64,000 bases of DNA. It comes from Streptomyces sp. Edi4. Its GTDB lineage: Bacteria; Actinomycetota; Actinomycetes; Streptomycetales; Streptomycetaceae. The position numbers and the translations under genes are program-made. Location of the stretch: positions 1,116,001 to 1,180,000 of the forward strand of contig NZ_JBEJGY010000004.1 of the NCBI RefSeq assembly GCF_040253615.1, read 5' to 3'. The first letter of the stretch is position 1. The number at the start of each line of letters is the position of its first letter. Shown piece after piece: positions 26,267 to 35,489 of this stretch. Below the pieces are notes generated by a model. That model saw nothing but the letters and a program-made list of their open reading frames with translations, was not told the DNA's origin and did not search any database.

Positions 26267-27258
26267 TGCGTTCCGTCGTCTTCACCCAGTACGGAGAACC
26301 CGCCGACGTCCTGACGGTGACCGAGACCCCGATGACCGACCCCGGCGCGGGTGAGGTCCGCGTTCGCCTGACGGCCCGCCCCATCAACCCCTCCGACCTG
26401 CTGCTGATCCGGGGACACTACGGTCGGCCGGCAGCGCTTCGACCGCCCTCACCAGGCGAACCGGCCACGGCGCTGGTGGGTTTCGAAGGGGCGGGTGTCG
26501 TGGACAGGGCAGCCGCCGGCGTCGGCCTTCGACCGGGAGACCGAGTCGCGGTATCCGCCGACGGCACCTGGCAGGAATACCTCAACGTGCCGGCGGCGGA
26601 CGTGGTGGAGATCCCCGACTCCCTGCCGGACGACCTCGCGTGCCAGCTGACCATCAATCCCATGACCGCGAACCTGCTCCTGGACGGCTTGGGCCTGGTC
26701 GCGGGCGACGTCCTGCTCCAGACCGCCTCCGCCTCCGCCGTGGGCCGGATGATCACCACGCTGGCACGACAACGCGGTATCCGCTGTGCCGGCCTGGTTC
26801 GCCGTCCGCACCCGGCCCCGCCCGACAACGACTCGGCGCAGATAGTCGCCGTCCCCTCGGACTCGGCCCGTGAACAGCTCGCGGAATTCGCCGGTGCACA
26901 GGGCATCGCGGCCGCCCTCGACGCCGTCGGGGGTGCCACCGGCCGACTCGCTCTGGACTGCGTCCGCGAGGGCGGACGCATGACCGTCTACGGCATGCTG
27001 TCAGGCTCCCCCATCCCCGTCCCACCGGACGCACTCGTCTTCCGTGGCATCACTCTCGACGGCTTCTGGCTGCCCGAACGGCTCAAGGGCATGCTCCCGG
27101 AGCAGATCGCCGACCTGACCCGCACCGTGACCGAGCAACTGACGTCCCGTCAACTGAACGCGCCTGTCGCGGCCCGCTATGACCTCGCGGACATCAAAGA
27201 GGCTGTGCGCCGGGCCGAAAGCGGATCGGGCGGCGGCAAGATCCTGCTGGTGGGCTGA
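26266..27258 (+). CDS. MDR-family NADPH oxidoreductase (MECR/2-enoyl reductase-like)
   Basis: A 330-aa zinc-independent medium-chain dehydrogenase/reductase. The INPSDLLLIRGHYG segment near residue 41 and INPMTANLLLDGLGL plus QTASASAVGRM near 140-165 match the trans-2-enoyl reductase (MECR/ETR) subgroup, including its conserved Tyr. Zinc-ligand cysteines are absent. It would reduce a C=C or C=N bond with NADPH. The ATG overlaps the HisF-like stop, so translation is coupled and the two may act consecutively. Confidence 0.83.
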   Translation: MRSVVFTQYGEPADVLTVTETPMTDPGAGEVRVRLTARPINPSDLLLIRGHYGRPAALRPPSPGEPATALVGFEGAGVVDRAAAGVGLRPGDRVAVSADGTWQEYLNVPAADVVEIPDSLPDDLACQLTINPMTANLLLDGLGLVAGDVLLQTASASAVGRMITTLARQRGIRCAGLVRRPHPAPPDNDSAQIVAVPSDSAREQLAEFAGAQGIAAALDAVGGATGRLALDCVREGGRMTVYGMLSGSPIPVPPDALVFRGITLDGFWLPERLKGMLPEQIADLTRTVTEQLTSRQLNAPVAARYDLADIKEAVRRAESGSGGGKILLVG

Positions 27259-27427
27259 GCATCGAGACAGGGCGCCGCCCCGGGACAGCCGCTCCCCGCC
27301 TTCGGGCCGCGCCAATACCGACGGCGCGACTCACGGCGATGGAGCAACGCGGCGCGTTCGCCACCGACCTCGCCCCCTCGCAGCCGGCCGTGCTTCGCCT
27401 GTCAGCCGTACGCGAAAGGATCCGACC

Positions 27428-30400
27428 ATGCCGCCGACGGCACAGACACCGAAGGGCGTCTCGCGGTCCACCCCCGCATGTGACGCCACCAGCTCTGGCT
27501 ACCCCCGTCACGCCCTGCTGTGCGACCTGTTCTCCGCGCAGGCCGAGCGATCTCCCGAGAGCGATGCCCTGCGGTGGAGGGGCGGCCGCTGGACGTACCG
27601 GGAACTGCGCGGCCGGGTGCGACGGGCCGCGGCTCGACTGCGCGACCGCGGCCTGGGTGAGGGCGACATCGTCGCCGTACTGCTTGAGCGCTCCCCGCAG
27701 TTGGTGGTAACAGCGCTCGCCGTCCTGGAGGCCGGTGGCGTCTACCTCCCCCTCGATACTCACACGCCCCCAAGGCGGCTGGCCTGCGTGGTCCGGGACG
27801 CGCAGGTCGCCCACTTCGTGACCGCGCCGGGTGTCGCCGTCCCTCCGGCTCCTGAACTCGTCCATGTCGTCACCCCTGACCTGATAGGAGAGGAAACACC
27901 GCCGGAGTTGCCGTTCCGCACCCCGGCGCGCACGGCGTCAGATGCCGCCTACGTCATATACACCTCGGGCTCGACGGGCGCGCCGAAGGGGGTGCTGTGC
28001 AGTCACCGCGGACTGGTCCGGTTCGTGACGGCGGATCACCCGGCGGTTCCCGGGCCCGGCGACCGCCTGCTCGCTACGGCGAACCCGTCGTTCGACGTCT
28101 CGTGTTACGAGCTGTTCTGCACCTTGCTCAACGGAGCGTGTCTGGTTCTGCCGGACCCCGACGACCTGCTCGACACCCGGGAACTGGCACGGCGCCTCCA
28201 ACACGATGGCATCACCACTCTGTGGCTGAGCGCCGGCCTGTTTCACACACACGCGTACGCGGCGCCCCACATGTTCTCCGGCCTGCGGTGTCTGATGGTG
28301 GGCGGCGACTCCATCAGCCCCAAAGCGGTCCGCGCCGTACTGGCCCAGGGGCCGCCGGGCACCCTCGTCAACGGCTATGGACCGACGGAGAACAGCGTCA
28401 TCAGCACCTCCTACACGGTCCGTGAACTGCCGGAGCACGCGGAACTCGTGCCCATCGGTACCGAGGTCGCCGCCACCACGGGGTATGTGGTCCGGCAGGA
28501 CGGTGGCCTGGCCGCCGCGGGAGAGGAGGGGGAACTCTGGCTCGGTGGGGACGGCGTGGCGATCGGCTACCTCAATGACCCGGAACAGACCGCGCGGCGC
28601 TTTGTGCCCGACCGCTTCGGGAACGACGTGCGGGGCCGTCTGTACCGGACGGGTGACATGGTGCGACGGCGACCCGACGGGGTGCTGGAATTCCTGGGAC
28701 GCAGGGACCGGCAGGTCAAACTCCGGAGTTTCCGGGTGGAGTTGGACGAGATCGAGGCCGTACTGTCCACTCATCCGGATGTGCGGCAGGCCGCCGTCGA
28801 CGTACTGGGCGAAGGGCCGGGACAGCATCTTGGCGCGGCCGTGGTCTGCTCCCCGCACACGGACACCGCGGCTCTCGTCCCACACCTGCACGACCACGTT
28901 CGCGACCGTCTGCCCGCCCATATGGTGCCCAACAGGATCGTGTGTGCCCGCGACCTGCCGCTGACCGTGAGCGGCAAGGCTGACCATGCCCGCCTCCTGG
29001 CCCGGCTTGCCCGGCCACGCCTCGATGCCCGGGAGGCCCGGACGCCGCAGGACGCGCACGAAATCGCCGTGGGACGGATCTGGTGTTCGGTGCTCGGTAC
29101 GGACACCGCTCGACGGGACGACGACTTCTTCGCCCTGGGCGGCACCTCATTGATGGCGACGCACGTGGCGGCGGCCACGTGCCGCTCGTTCGGCATCGAC
29201 CAAGCGCAGGGCGGGGTACTCATCCGCGCGCTGCTGAGCAATCCGACACTCGGAGCGTTCGCCGGGCGATCACGTGAACTCGCCGAGCGGGGGCTTACGC
29301 GGGCGCCACATACCAGCACGGATTTCTACGCCGAGGCGCGCCTGCGGCAACCGGCGTCCATGACCGGCCCGCCCCCCGCAACAGGTTGCCCGCGAACCGT
29401 GTTGCTCACCGGCGCCACCGGCTTCCTCGGCGTTCATCTCCTGTGCCGGCTGCTGCGTGCCGGCGTGGCACATGTCTACTGCCTCACCCGCTCTCCGGAC
29501 GAGGAACGCGGCGCCGCCCGTGTCGCGGCCCGGATGCTGCGCTACGGGCTGGATCCACACCACATCGGCGACCGGATCACCGTGATACCGGGTGACCTGA
29601 CAGCCGAGCGGTTCGGTGTGGACCGGAGTGCCTGGACACGGATGGCCCGGGACTGTGACCACATCGTGCACTGTGCCGCGCAGGTCAACTTCGCCTACCC
29701 CTACCAGGCCCTGGCCCCGGCCAACGTCGGCGGCACCCGCACCGTCATAGAACTGGCGGCCGCGCACCGGCTCAAGCCTCTCCACCATGTCTCCACCATG
29801 GCTGTCATCGCGGGCTTCGGTCCCGCCGGGGTCCCCCACGTGACCGAGCGCACCCCGCTCGCGCACCCCGACCGGCTCGCACTCGGCTACACGGAGACCA
29901 AGTGGGTCGCCGAGCAGCTGGTGGCGGAGGCGGCACACCAGGGTCTGCCCGCGTCGATCCACCGGCCCTACGAGATCACAGGCACCCAGGACCGGGGCAT
30001 CTGGAACACCGAAACCATGATGTGCGCGCTGTTTCGCACGATCGCGCAGAGCGGCGTGGCTCCGGACATGGCGCTGCCACTGAACTTCGTCCCCGTCGAC
30101 CACACGGCCGACATCATCACCCGCGTGATCACCCACGAGAGGCACGACGGCCGCGTCTACCACCTCACCAATCCCCACGAGGCGCGGCTGTCCCTCCTGG
30201 TTGACCGTCTCCGGGCGATGTCCTACCGCGTTCGGACGGTCGGACTGCGGGAGTGGGTGGACGTGGTCATGGAGGCGACGAGCGAGGATCCCCGGCATCC
30301 GATGGCGCCCTACATCCCCCTGTTCGCCGAATCCGCAGCCGGCACGGGCACCGCCCTCGTCCAGACGCACCTTGCCGGCACCTTTCCCCGCTTCAGCCGC

Positions 30401-30535
30401 GACAACGCCGCCCGTGTGACAGCGGACGCCGGCCTGACATGCCCGCCTGTCGACGACCGGCTGATCGACCTGTATCTCGGCCACCTCCGGGAGAGCGGGT
30501 ACCTGCCGCCGCCGGAAACCGCCACAACGACCTGA
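27428..30535 (+). CDS. A-T-R enzyme 2 (adenylation / carrier / thioester reductase)
   Basis: An intact 1035-aa paralogue of A-T-R 1. Adenylation about 35-520: YTSGSTGAPKG, FDVSCYELF, NGYGPTENS, SFRVELDEIE, Lys in VSGKADHARL. The Asp for the alpha-amino group is present, so the substrate is an amino acid. Reading PheA positions 235-331 and 517 gives D-V-Y-W-M-G-G-V-I-K (A-T-R 1 gives D-I-Y-W-I-G-G-S-L-K). The W/G/G pattern is shared with classic valine-type codes, suggesting aliphatic substrates. Carrier: FFALGGTSLMATH near 570. Reductase: GATGFLG near 660, catalytic YTETK, then WNTETMMCALF. It has no condensation or thioesterase domain. AAAGGA precedes the ATG. It is followed by its own TenA-like gene. 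Confidence 0.92.
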   Translation: MPPTAQTPKGVSRSTPACDATSSGYPRHALLCDLFSAQAERSPESDALRWRGGRWTYRELRGRVRRAAARLRDRGLGEGDIVAVLLERSPQLVVTALAVLEAGGVYLPLDTHTPPRRLACVVRDAQVAHFVTAPGVAVPPAPELVHVVTPDLIGEETPPELPFRTPARTASDAAYVIYTSGSTGAPKGVLCSHRGLVRFVTADHPAVPGPGDRLLATANPSFDVSCYELFCTLLNGACLVLPDPDDLLDTRELARRLQHDGITTLWLSAGLFHTHAYAAPHMFSGLRCLMVGGDSISPKAVRAVLAQGPPGTLVNGYGPTENSVISTSYTVRELPEHAELVPIGTEVAATTGYVVRQDGGLAAAGEEGELWLGGDGVAIGYLNDPEQTARRFVPDRFGNDVRGRLYRTGDMVRRRPDGVLEFLGRRDRQVKLRSFRVELDEIEAVLSTHPDVRQAAVDVLGEGPGQHLGAAVVCSPHTDTAALVPHLHDHVRDRLPAHMVPNRIVCARDLPLTVSGKADHARLLARLARPRLDAREARTPQDAHEIAVGRIWCSVLGTDTARRDDDFFALGGTSLMATHVAAATCRSFGIDQAQGGVLIRALLSNPTLGAFAGRSRELAERGLTRAPHTSTDFYAEARLRQPASMTGPPPATGCPRTVLLTGATGFLGVHLLCRLLRAGVAHVYCLTRSPDEERGAARVAARMLRYGLDPHHIGDRITVIPGDLTAERFGVDRSAWTRMARDCDHIVHCAAQVNFAYPYQALAPANVGGTRTVIELAAAHRLKPLHHVSTMAVIAGFGPAGVPHVTERTPLAHPDRLALGYTETKWVAEQLVAEAAHQGLPASIHRPYEITGTQDRGIWNTETMMCALFRTIAQSGVAPDMALPLNFVPVDHTADIITRVITHERHDGRVYHLTNPHEARLSLLVDRLRAMSYRVRTVGLREWVDVVMEATSEDPRHPMAPYIPLFAESAAGTGTALVQTHLAGTFPRFSRDNAARVTADAGLTCPPVDDRLIDLYLGHLRESGYLPPPETATTT

Positions 30536-30598
30536 ACCACTTGCCCAACACATGGCCCGCCCGGGACGTTCGCGTCCACCACAGCAGAAGGGAATCCC

Positions 30599-31264
30599 AT
30601 GAGCACGCAAGACCACGGTGATGCCACGGCCCTGGCCGACGTCGTCCAGCAGGGGCTCGCCGGACAAGCCCCCGGCAGCCCTCTCACACTGGCACCAGTG
30701 ACAGGTCCCAGCGCCCTGGAACCGCTGCGGCGCCTGGTCGCCCTGGAGTATCAGGCGCACCCGGTGGAACTCGCCGCGTACGGAAACCTGCTCGCCCGCT
30801 CTCCCCACGGGCAGGCCGCCGAACTGTGGCTGACCCTGGGACGTGTCGTTCACAACGCGACGCCCAAGCTGTACCGGGTGGGCCAGGCGCTGGGGATGGA
30901 TGAGGCCGGCTTGACGCGGCCGGTGAACTCGGGATCGTACGCCTTCCACAGTGCCCTCTCCTGGATCGCGACGTCCGCGAGCCAGGCAGCGGCCGCCCTG
31001 GCAGCCCACACCGACATGCAGGTCTATTACTCCGGCGCCTGCGCCGTCGCACGACGTCTGCGCGAGTCGGACCTCCCGCAGACCCGAGCGTTCATCGACT
31101 ACTACGACGACGCCGGTGACGACGCGCTCAAAGAACTCGCCCTGGCGGTGGTGCAGGACGGTCTCGACCGCGGCGCAGACCCTGACGAGGTGCTTTTCCA
31201 CGCCCATCGCATCTCGGACGCTCTGCTGGACGTCTGGAAGACGGCGGCCGCTCCCCCGGCCTGA
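30599..31264 (+). CDS. TenA/PqqC-like (haem-oxygenase fold) protein 2
   Basis: A 221-aa homologue of the TenA-like protein at 23442. Matching blocks are LRRLVALEYQAHPVELAAYGNLLA, LTLGRVVHNATPKLYRVGQALGM, SALSWIATSASQAA and LALAVVQDGLDRGADPDE. It keeps the EX3HX2E stretch but lacks the late HX3DX2H metal motif of di-iron members. GAAGGGA precedes the ATG. It follows A-T-R 2 by 63 nt, so each A-T-R gene has a dedicated partner. This suggests a physical or pathway pairing, and that the A-T-R/TenA-like unit arose by duplication. Confidence 0.65.
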   Translation: MSTQDHGDATALADVVQQGLAGQAPGSPLTLAPVTGPSALEPLRRLVALEYQAHPVELAAYGNLLARSPHGQAAELWLTLGRVVHNATPKLYRVGQALGMDEAGLTRPVNSGSYAFHSALSWIATSASQAAAALAAHTDMQVYYSGACAVARRLRESDLPQTRAFIDYYDDAGDDALKELALAVVQDGLDRGADPDEVLFHAHRISDALLDVWKTAAAPPA

Positions 31265-31335
31265 CCTCCTGTCCGGTGGCAGGGCAGGCAGAACTGCCGT
31301 GTACCGCAGAACTACTCCGGAAAGGAAGGAAGTCC

Positions 31336-32253
31336 ATGACCGGCGGCGACGATCAGAGGTATGAAGTACTCCCGAGCCATCGCGGTGACTCGTTCCGCGA
31401 TCACGTCATCCGTGCCTACAAGGACTCCCCGGATGACTGGCGGAACGTCCTCGGCGACCAGTTGCACTTCCAGTGGGGCGTCTACGACCACCCGGACTCC
31501 CCCCGCCCCGTGTCACTGGACGAGGCCGGATCGAGGCACCTGGAGCAGCAACTGGGCCTGGCCGGGCTCCTCGAACCGGGACACCCGGCCCCGCGGCGCG
31601 TCCTCGATGTCGGGTGCGGATGGGGAGCGACGCTGCGGCATCTCGCACATGTCTTCCCCGACTGCCCGCGTCTGGACGGCATCAACATCAGCCCGGAGCA
31701 ACTCGCCCACTGTGCGGACCTCGTGCGTGACATACACGAGGCAGAACGCATCCACCTGTATCTGTGCGACGCCGCCGACATCGCACAGCTACCGGACCAA
31801 GAGCCCTACGATCTGGTGCTTGCCCGAGGCGCCATCACACACTTTCCGCCGGAAGTGTACGAAACCGCGACCGAGGCGCTGGCCCGGCGCATGGAGCCGG
31901 GCGGCCTCCTCGTCATCTCGGAGACGCTCTACCGCGAGGCGTTCCTGGCCTCGGAACCGCCCCTGCCCCCAGACACCGACCATCTGGCACTGGGACACCG
32001 CAAGTCACTTCGCTACGTCATGGACGTACTGGAGAACAGCGGGTTCCGCGTTCGCGACCAGCGCGTTCTGCCCTCTCCTGAGGAGGCGGCACGCTGGGTC
32101 CTGGAGCTGAAGAGCAACATCGACTTCCACTTTCCGACGGAGGCGAGTATGCCCCTCGAAGCGATCCGCGCCATGGCCGTGGACCTCGCCATCGCACTGC
32201 TCCGGAACGAGGCGTCAGTGCGCAGCATCATCGCTGAGCGCCGAGAGGCGTAG
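31336..32253 (+). CDS. SAM-dependent methyltransferase (cyclopropane-synthase/GPP-C-methyltransferase-like)
   Basis: A 305-aa enzyme. Motif I is VLDVGCGWGATLRHLAH near residue 92, followed by GINISPEQLAHC. The pair GCGWG plus GxxISPxQ is characteristic of the cyclopropane fatty acid synthase, mycolic acid and geranyl-diphosphate C-methyltransferase group, suggesting methylation at carbon. Further features are LARGAITHFP and MEPGGLLVISETLYRE. AAGGAAGGA precedes the ATG. It is the last gene of the rightward arm and ends before a strong bidirectional terminator. It is probably a tailoring enzyme of the cluster product. Confidence 0.83.
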   Translation: MTGGDDQRYEVLPSHRGDSFRDHVIRAYKDSPDDWRNVLGDQLHFQWGVYDHPDSPRPVSLDEAGSRHLEQQLGLAGLLEPGHPAPRRVLDVGCGWGATLRHLAHVFPDCPRLDGINISPEQLAHCADLVRDIHEAERIHLYLCDAADIAQLPDQEPYDLVLARGAITHFPPEVYETATEALARRMEPGGLLVISETLYREAFLASEPPLPPDTDHLALGHRKSLRYVMDVLENSGFRVRDQRVLPSPEEAARWVLELKSNIDFHFPTEASMPLEAIRAMAVDLAIALLRNEASVRSIIAERREA

Positions 32254-32347
32254 GGCCGCCGCATAGGTGCCTACGCCTCTCGCGCAGTGGGGGCGCTCCG
32301 TGCCCACGTGCTGGTGGCCGCGCGATGTGGTCTCCCCGCTTCCTTTG

Positions 32348-32380
32348 GGAGGGCCGCCTCATGTGACGAGGCGGCCCTCC
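32348..32380. terminator. Bidirectional terminator between the two convergent arms of the cluster
   Basis: A perfect 13-bp stem (GGAGGGCCGCCTC paired with GAGGCGGCCCTCC) with a 7-nt loop. The leftward amidohydrolase stop codon (32359-32361) lies inside it. There is no long U-tract, as is normal in high-GC actinobacteria. It separates the rightward (20277-32253) and leftward (36281-32359) operons. Confidence 0.8.
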
Positions 32381-33573
32381 TGGAGTACGTACCGGGGGCG
32401 GCTGGTGGCGATGATGTCCTGGAAAGGGTCGCCCTCAAGGGCGACCAGGTCTGCCGTGGCGCCCGGGGCGATGAGGCCCAGGTCGGGGCGGTTGAGGAGG
32501 TCTGCCGCAGTGCGGGTCGCGGCCCGCAGGGCGCGCAGGGCGGTGTAGCCGTGGGCCAGCATGGTGGGGAATTCCCGCCAGTTCTGGGCGTGGGGGAACA
32601 TTCCGGCGTCGGTACCGAAGGCCGTTCTGACCCGGGTGCGGGCCGGCCTCAGGAGTCCTTCGCGCAGGGATTCGGCGTGTGTGCGGTAGTTCTGGCGGGT
32701 GGTGGCCATGGAGCTGTTCCAGAAGCCGTCGTCGTCGAGCCGGTCGAGGAAGTAGGTCTGGGCGTAGTGGGTCGGCACCAGAAAGGTGCCGGCTTGTTCC
32801 ATGGCCCGGTAGGTCGGTGCGGTGGCGAAGCAGCCGTGTTCCACGCTGCGCACTCCTGCGGCGACGGCGCGCTGAATGGCGCGGTCGGTGAAGGCGTGGG
32901 TCGCACACGGCAACCCCAGGTCGTCGGCGGTGGCGACGATGATGTGCGTCTCCACGCGTGAGTAGGCGGCGCTGGTGGGGCTGTCCACGGGTGAGGAGAA
33001 TCCGCCGCCGCCCGCGAATTTGATCCAGTCGGCTCCGGCGCGCGCCTGCTCGCGTACCGCACGGCGCAATTCCTCGACTCCTTCGGCCAGGGTGCCGATC
33101 TGAAGTCCGTAGCGCTGGGCGAGGTCTGGTTGCTTGTCCGCGTGGCCGCCGCGCGGGGAGAGGATGTTGGGGGCCGCGATGATGCGCGGACCTTCGATCA
33201 GGCCGTCCTTCACGGCTGTGCGTAGTGACACGTTGAGGGGCAGGTGGGCACTGCCGAGATCGCGGACGGTGGTGAAGCCGCTTCGCAGCAGGGCGCGCAG
33301 GACAGGGACGGCGGTGAGGGTCTGGTAGGCGGAGGGCGCGGTCTCCGCGTTCTCGTCGAGCAGGTGGACGTGGCAGTCGATGAAGCCGGGCAGGAGCGTG
33401 CAGCCGGGCATGTCGACGATGTCCGCGCCAGGGCTGGGAGGAAGGTCGTGGGCGACTGCCGCGATCCGGCCTTCGCGTACGAGGACGGACAGACCGTCGA
33501 CGGGCGTGTCCGCCACCGCGTCCCACACGCGGTCGGGTCGCAGCAGAAGGTCTCGAGCGGCGGATGCGGGCAC
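32359..33573 (-). CDS. Metal-dependent amidohydrolase (imidazolonepropionase/prolidase-like)
   Basis: A 404-aa member of the amidohydrolase superfamily. Metal-site residues are visible: HxH in GFIDCHVHL, Lys in DWIKFAGGG, His in THAFTD and SVEHGC, and Asp in FGTDAG. The C-terminal small beta domain (GATADLVALEGDP) is also typical. The subgroup includes imidazolonepropionase-related and Xaa-Pro dipeptidase-like hydrolases that open cyclic amides. The GTG start at 33573 has GGAGG 5 nt upstream; a longer frame into the neighbouring gene is antisense noise. It is the last gene of the leftward arm, 83 nt after the flavoenzyme. A role in hydrolysing a cyclic or amide intermediate is possible. Confidence 0.83.
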   Translation of the reverse strand: MPASAARDLLLRPDRVWDAVADTPVDGLSVLVREGRIAAVAHDLPPSPGADIVDMPGCTLLPGFIDCHVHLLDENAETAPSAYQTLTAVPVLRALLRSGFTTVRDLGSAHLPLNVSLRTAVKDGLIEGPRIIAAPNILSPRGGHADKQPDLAQRYGLQIGTLAEGVEELRRAVREQARAGADWIKFAGGGGFSSPVDSPTSAAYSRVETHIIVATADDLGLPCATHAFTDRAIQRAVAAGVRSVEHGCFATAPTYRAMEQAGTFLVPTHYAQTYFLDRLDDDGFWNSSMATTRQNYRTHAESLREGLLRPARTRVRTAFGTDAGMFPHAQNWREFPTMLAHGYTALRALRAATRTAADLLNRPDLGLIAPGATADLVALEGDPFQDIIATSRPRYVLQEGRLVT

Positions 33574-33656
33574 GGATACCTCCGGGGTGACGGTGGTGTG
33601 GGGCGCATGCGGCGGGATGCCCTTCCGCACCCGGGCGCGCGGGACCCGGTGCGGGG

Positions 33657-35489
33657 TCAGGCCGTGGTGAGCGGTGTGTAGTGGGGGTCGTTCCACACGT
33701 CGCCGGGCCCGGGGTTGCCCGGCTCGGGCTGCGCGCCGAGTTGGCGCAGGATGCCCCAGGCGGCGTTCAGGCCCGAGGCGAGGGCGTGGTTGAGCCAGCC
33801 CGGAGACCAGGAGGTGTCGTCGCCCGCGAGGTAGAGGGCGTTCGGCGGTTCGCCGGGTACGGCAGGTGTACCGGCGAAGTCCTTCATGAAATGGGCGAAC
33901 AGGTCGCGCTGATAGGGATGGTCGCCCGGGCAGGACCAGCGGCTCAGGCCTCGGAAGTGCCGCTCGTTCTCCCAGGACACTGTCACCGCCTCCCCCGTGC
34001 GGGCGTGCGCGCGCAGCTCGTCCGCCACCTCTGGGTGGATGTCCGCGAGGTCGCGGACGAAGAGGGCGACCCGCTCCTCCGGAGTGGACGGGCTGATCTT
34101 CATGGCGTCCTGTGCCCAGGTGAAGCTGAGATCCAGCACGCCACGTCGGCCCCCGGGTCCCCGCGCGGGCCCGTAGTCGACGGTGTAGGCGGCGCGCGGC
34201 AACCGGTCGGTGAGCGTGACCCCGTCCATGGAGGTCTTGTCCCAGAACAGGTCGTCGACCACCAGGGCGGTTTTGGAGGACTGCCAATAGTGCAGGCGGC
34301 GCACGGCCCGCCACAGCCGGGGGCCGAGCACGGGCGTGTGAGCGACGGTGGAGCGTACCTCGACGCCGGTCTCCACAAGCCGCAGCTGTGGGGTGAACAC
34401 GGCGGCCGCGAACCGCTCGCTGCGCCCGTCCTCGCTGTGCACCACGACGCCGTGGGCGGCATCCGGCTCGATGTCCAGGGCGCGCACGGCAGGGCGCGGT
34501 GCTCCCTCATTGACCGCCTCGACACTGCACGTCCGTCCATGGGGATCGGTGGTGCGGTGGGACCAGAAGCCCTCCGCGAGCCGGCTGATGCCTTCAGGCG
34601 CATACAGCAGGGAGCTTCCCTCGGTGCACAGCAACAGGCGCAGGATCTCCAGCAGGCTGAGGCCGAAGAAGGAGTCCCAGACGGCGGGCCCTACTCCGGC
34701 GGTGCCCAGCAGCCGTGCCTGGTCGTGGGTCAGGCCCGCACCGTCCGGGGCGCGCAGGAAACGGTAGAAGGACCACGGCTCGAAGCGGACCAGCACCTCG
34801 CGCCAGCGGCGGCGCACCGCGGCAAGGTCGCGCGCGGCGACATCCCGCTGGATCTGGAAGAAGCCGATCCGGGCCAGCGCCTGCTGCCAGCGCGCGTGCG
34901 CCTCCCGGAAGCCGTCGCACCTGTCGTAAAGGTCCTCGATCTTCCCGGCGGCGTACTGTCGGCCGTCGACGTCCAACACGGTCAAGGGGGTGGTGGGGGC
35001 AGCGTAGTTGTCGCGGAATGGCTCCAGCCGGACGCCGAACGTATAGGCGTACTGGCGCAGCAGCCGGGCGCTTTCAGGAAAGCGCAGACAGCCCAACTCC
35101 ACGACAGCGCTGTCCGCCTCTCGAAGGCGTCGGCTGTACATGCGCCCGCCCAGGCGCCGCCCTCCCGGTCCGTCCTCGCTTCGCTCGGCCTCGTACACCA
35201 CGGGTTGGCAGCCGGCCCGCATCAGCTCGTAGGCGGCGGCCAGTCCACTCCCGCCGGCCCCGATGACGGCGATGCGCGCTCCGGTGGCGGCCTCAGGCAG
35301 CCGCCCCATGCGCCGGCCTCCGCCGACATGGGCGGCATAGTCGAACGGAAAGTCGACCTGTAAGTCACTCGCGGGAGGGGGTGTGTTCGCGTTCACGGCC
35401 GGCTCCAGGCTCCATACGGGGAAGGTGGGCGATTTCCAGCTGCGTGCGGGGGCGGCTTCTTCCGCGAGTCGCCCATGGTGCAGCGTCAT
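33657..35489 (-). CDS. FAD amine oxidase, tryptophan/lysine 2-monooxygenase-like, with TTA codon
   Basis: A 610-aa flavoprotein. The layout resembles amino-acid 2-monooxygenases and L-amino-acid oxidases: FPFDYAAHV near residue 47, the FAD motif AVIGAGGSGLAAAYEL near residue 75, GGRMYSRR, a long substrate domain, and the C-terminal FAD motif LYLAGDDTSWSPGWLNHAL. Expected chemistry is oxidation of an alpha-amino acid to an imine/keto acid or amide. Codon 43 is TTA (35361-35363) in ASDLQVDF, so bldA should control translation. The ATG at 35489 has a weak ribosome binding site and a nearby downstream start is possible. It lies between the TenA-like 3 and amidohydrolase genes. Confidence 0.83.
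   Translation of the reverse strand: MTLHHGRLAEEAAPARSWKSPTFPVWSLEPAVNANTPPPASDLQVDFPFDYAAHVGGGRRMGRLPEAATGARIAVIGAGGSGLAAAYELMRAGCQPVVYEAERSEDGPGGRRLGGRMYSRRLREADSAVVELGCLRFPESARLLRQYAYTFGVRLEPFRDNYAAPTTPLTVLDVDGRQYAAGKIEDLYDRCDGFREAHARWQQALARIGFFQIQRDVAARDLAAVRRRWREVLVRFEPWSFYRFLRAPDGAGLTHDQARLLGTAGVGPAVWDSFFGLSLLEILRLLLCTEGSSLLYAPEGISRLAEGFWSHRTTDPHGRTCSVEAVNEGAPRPAVRALDIEPDAAHGVVVHSEDGRSERFAAAVFTPQLRLVETGVEVRSTVAHTPVLGPRLWRAVRRLHYWQSSKTALVVDDLFWDKTSMDGVTLTDRLPRAAYTVDYGPARGPGGRRGVLDLSFTWAQDAMKISPSTPEERVALFVRDLADIHPEVADELRAHARTGEAVTVSWENERHFRGLSRWSCPGDHPYQRDLFAHFMKDFAGTPAVPGEPPNALYLAGDDTSWSPGWLNHALASGLNAAWGILRQLGAQPEPGNPGPGDVWNDPHYTPLTTA

Noticed and set aside
23442..31264. TenA-like proteins as haem-oxygenase-like di-iron N-oxygenases
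   Set aside because: The required EX6H and HX3DX2H motifs are not present in either protein.
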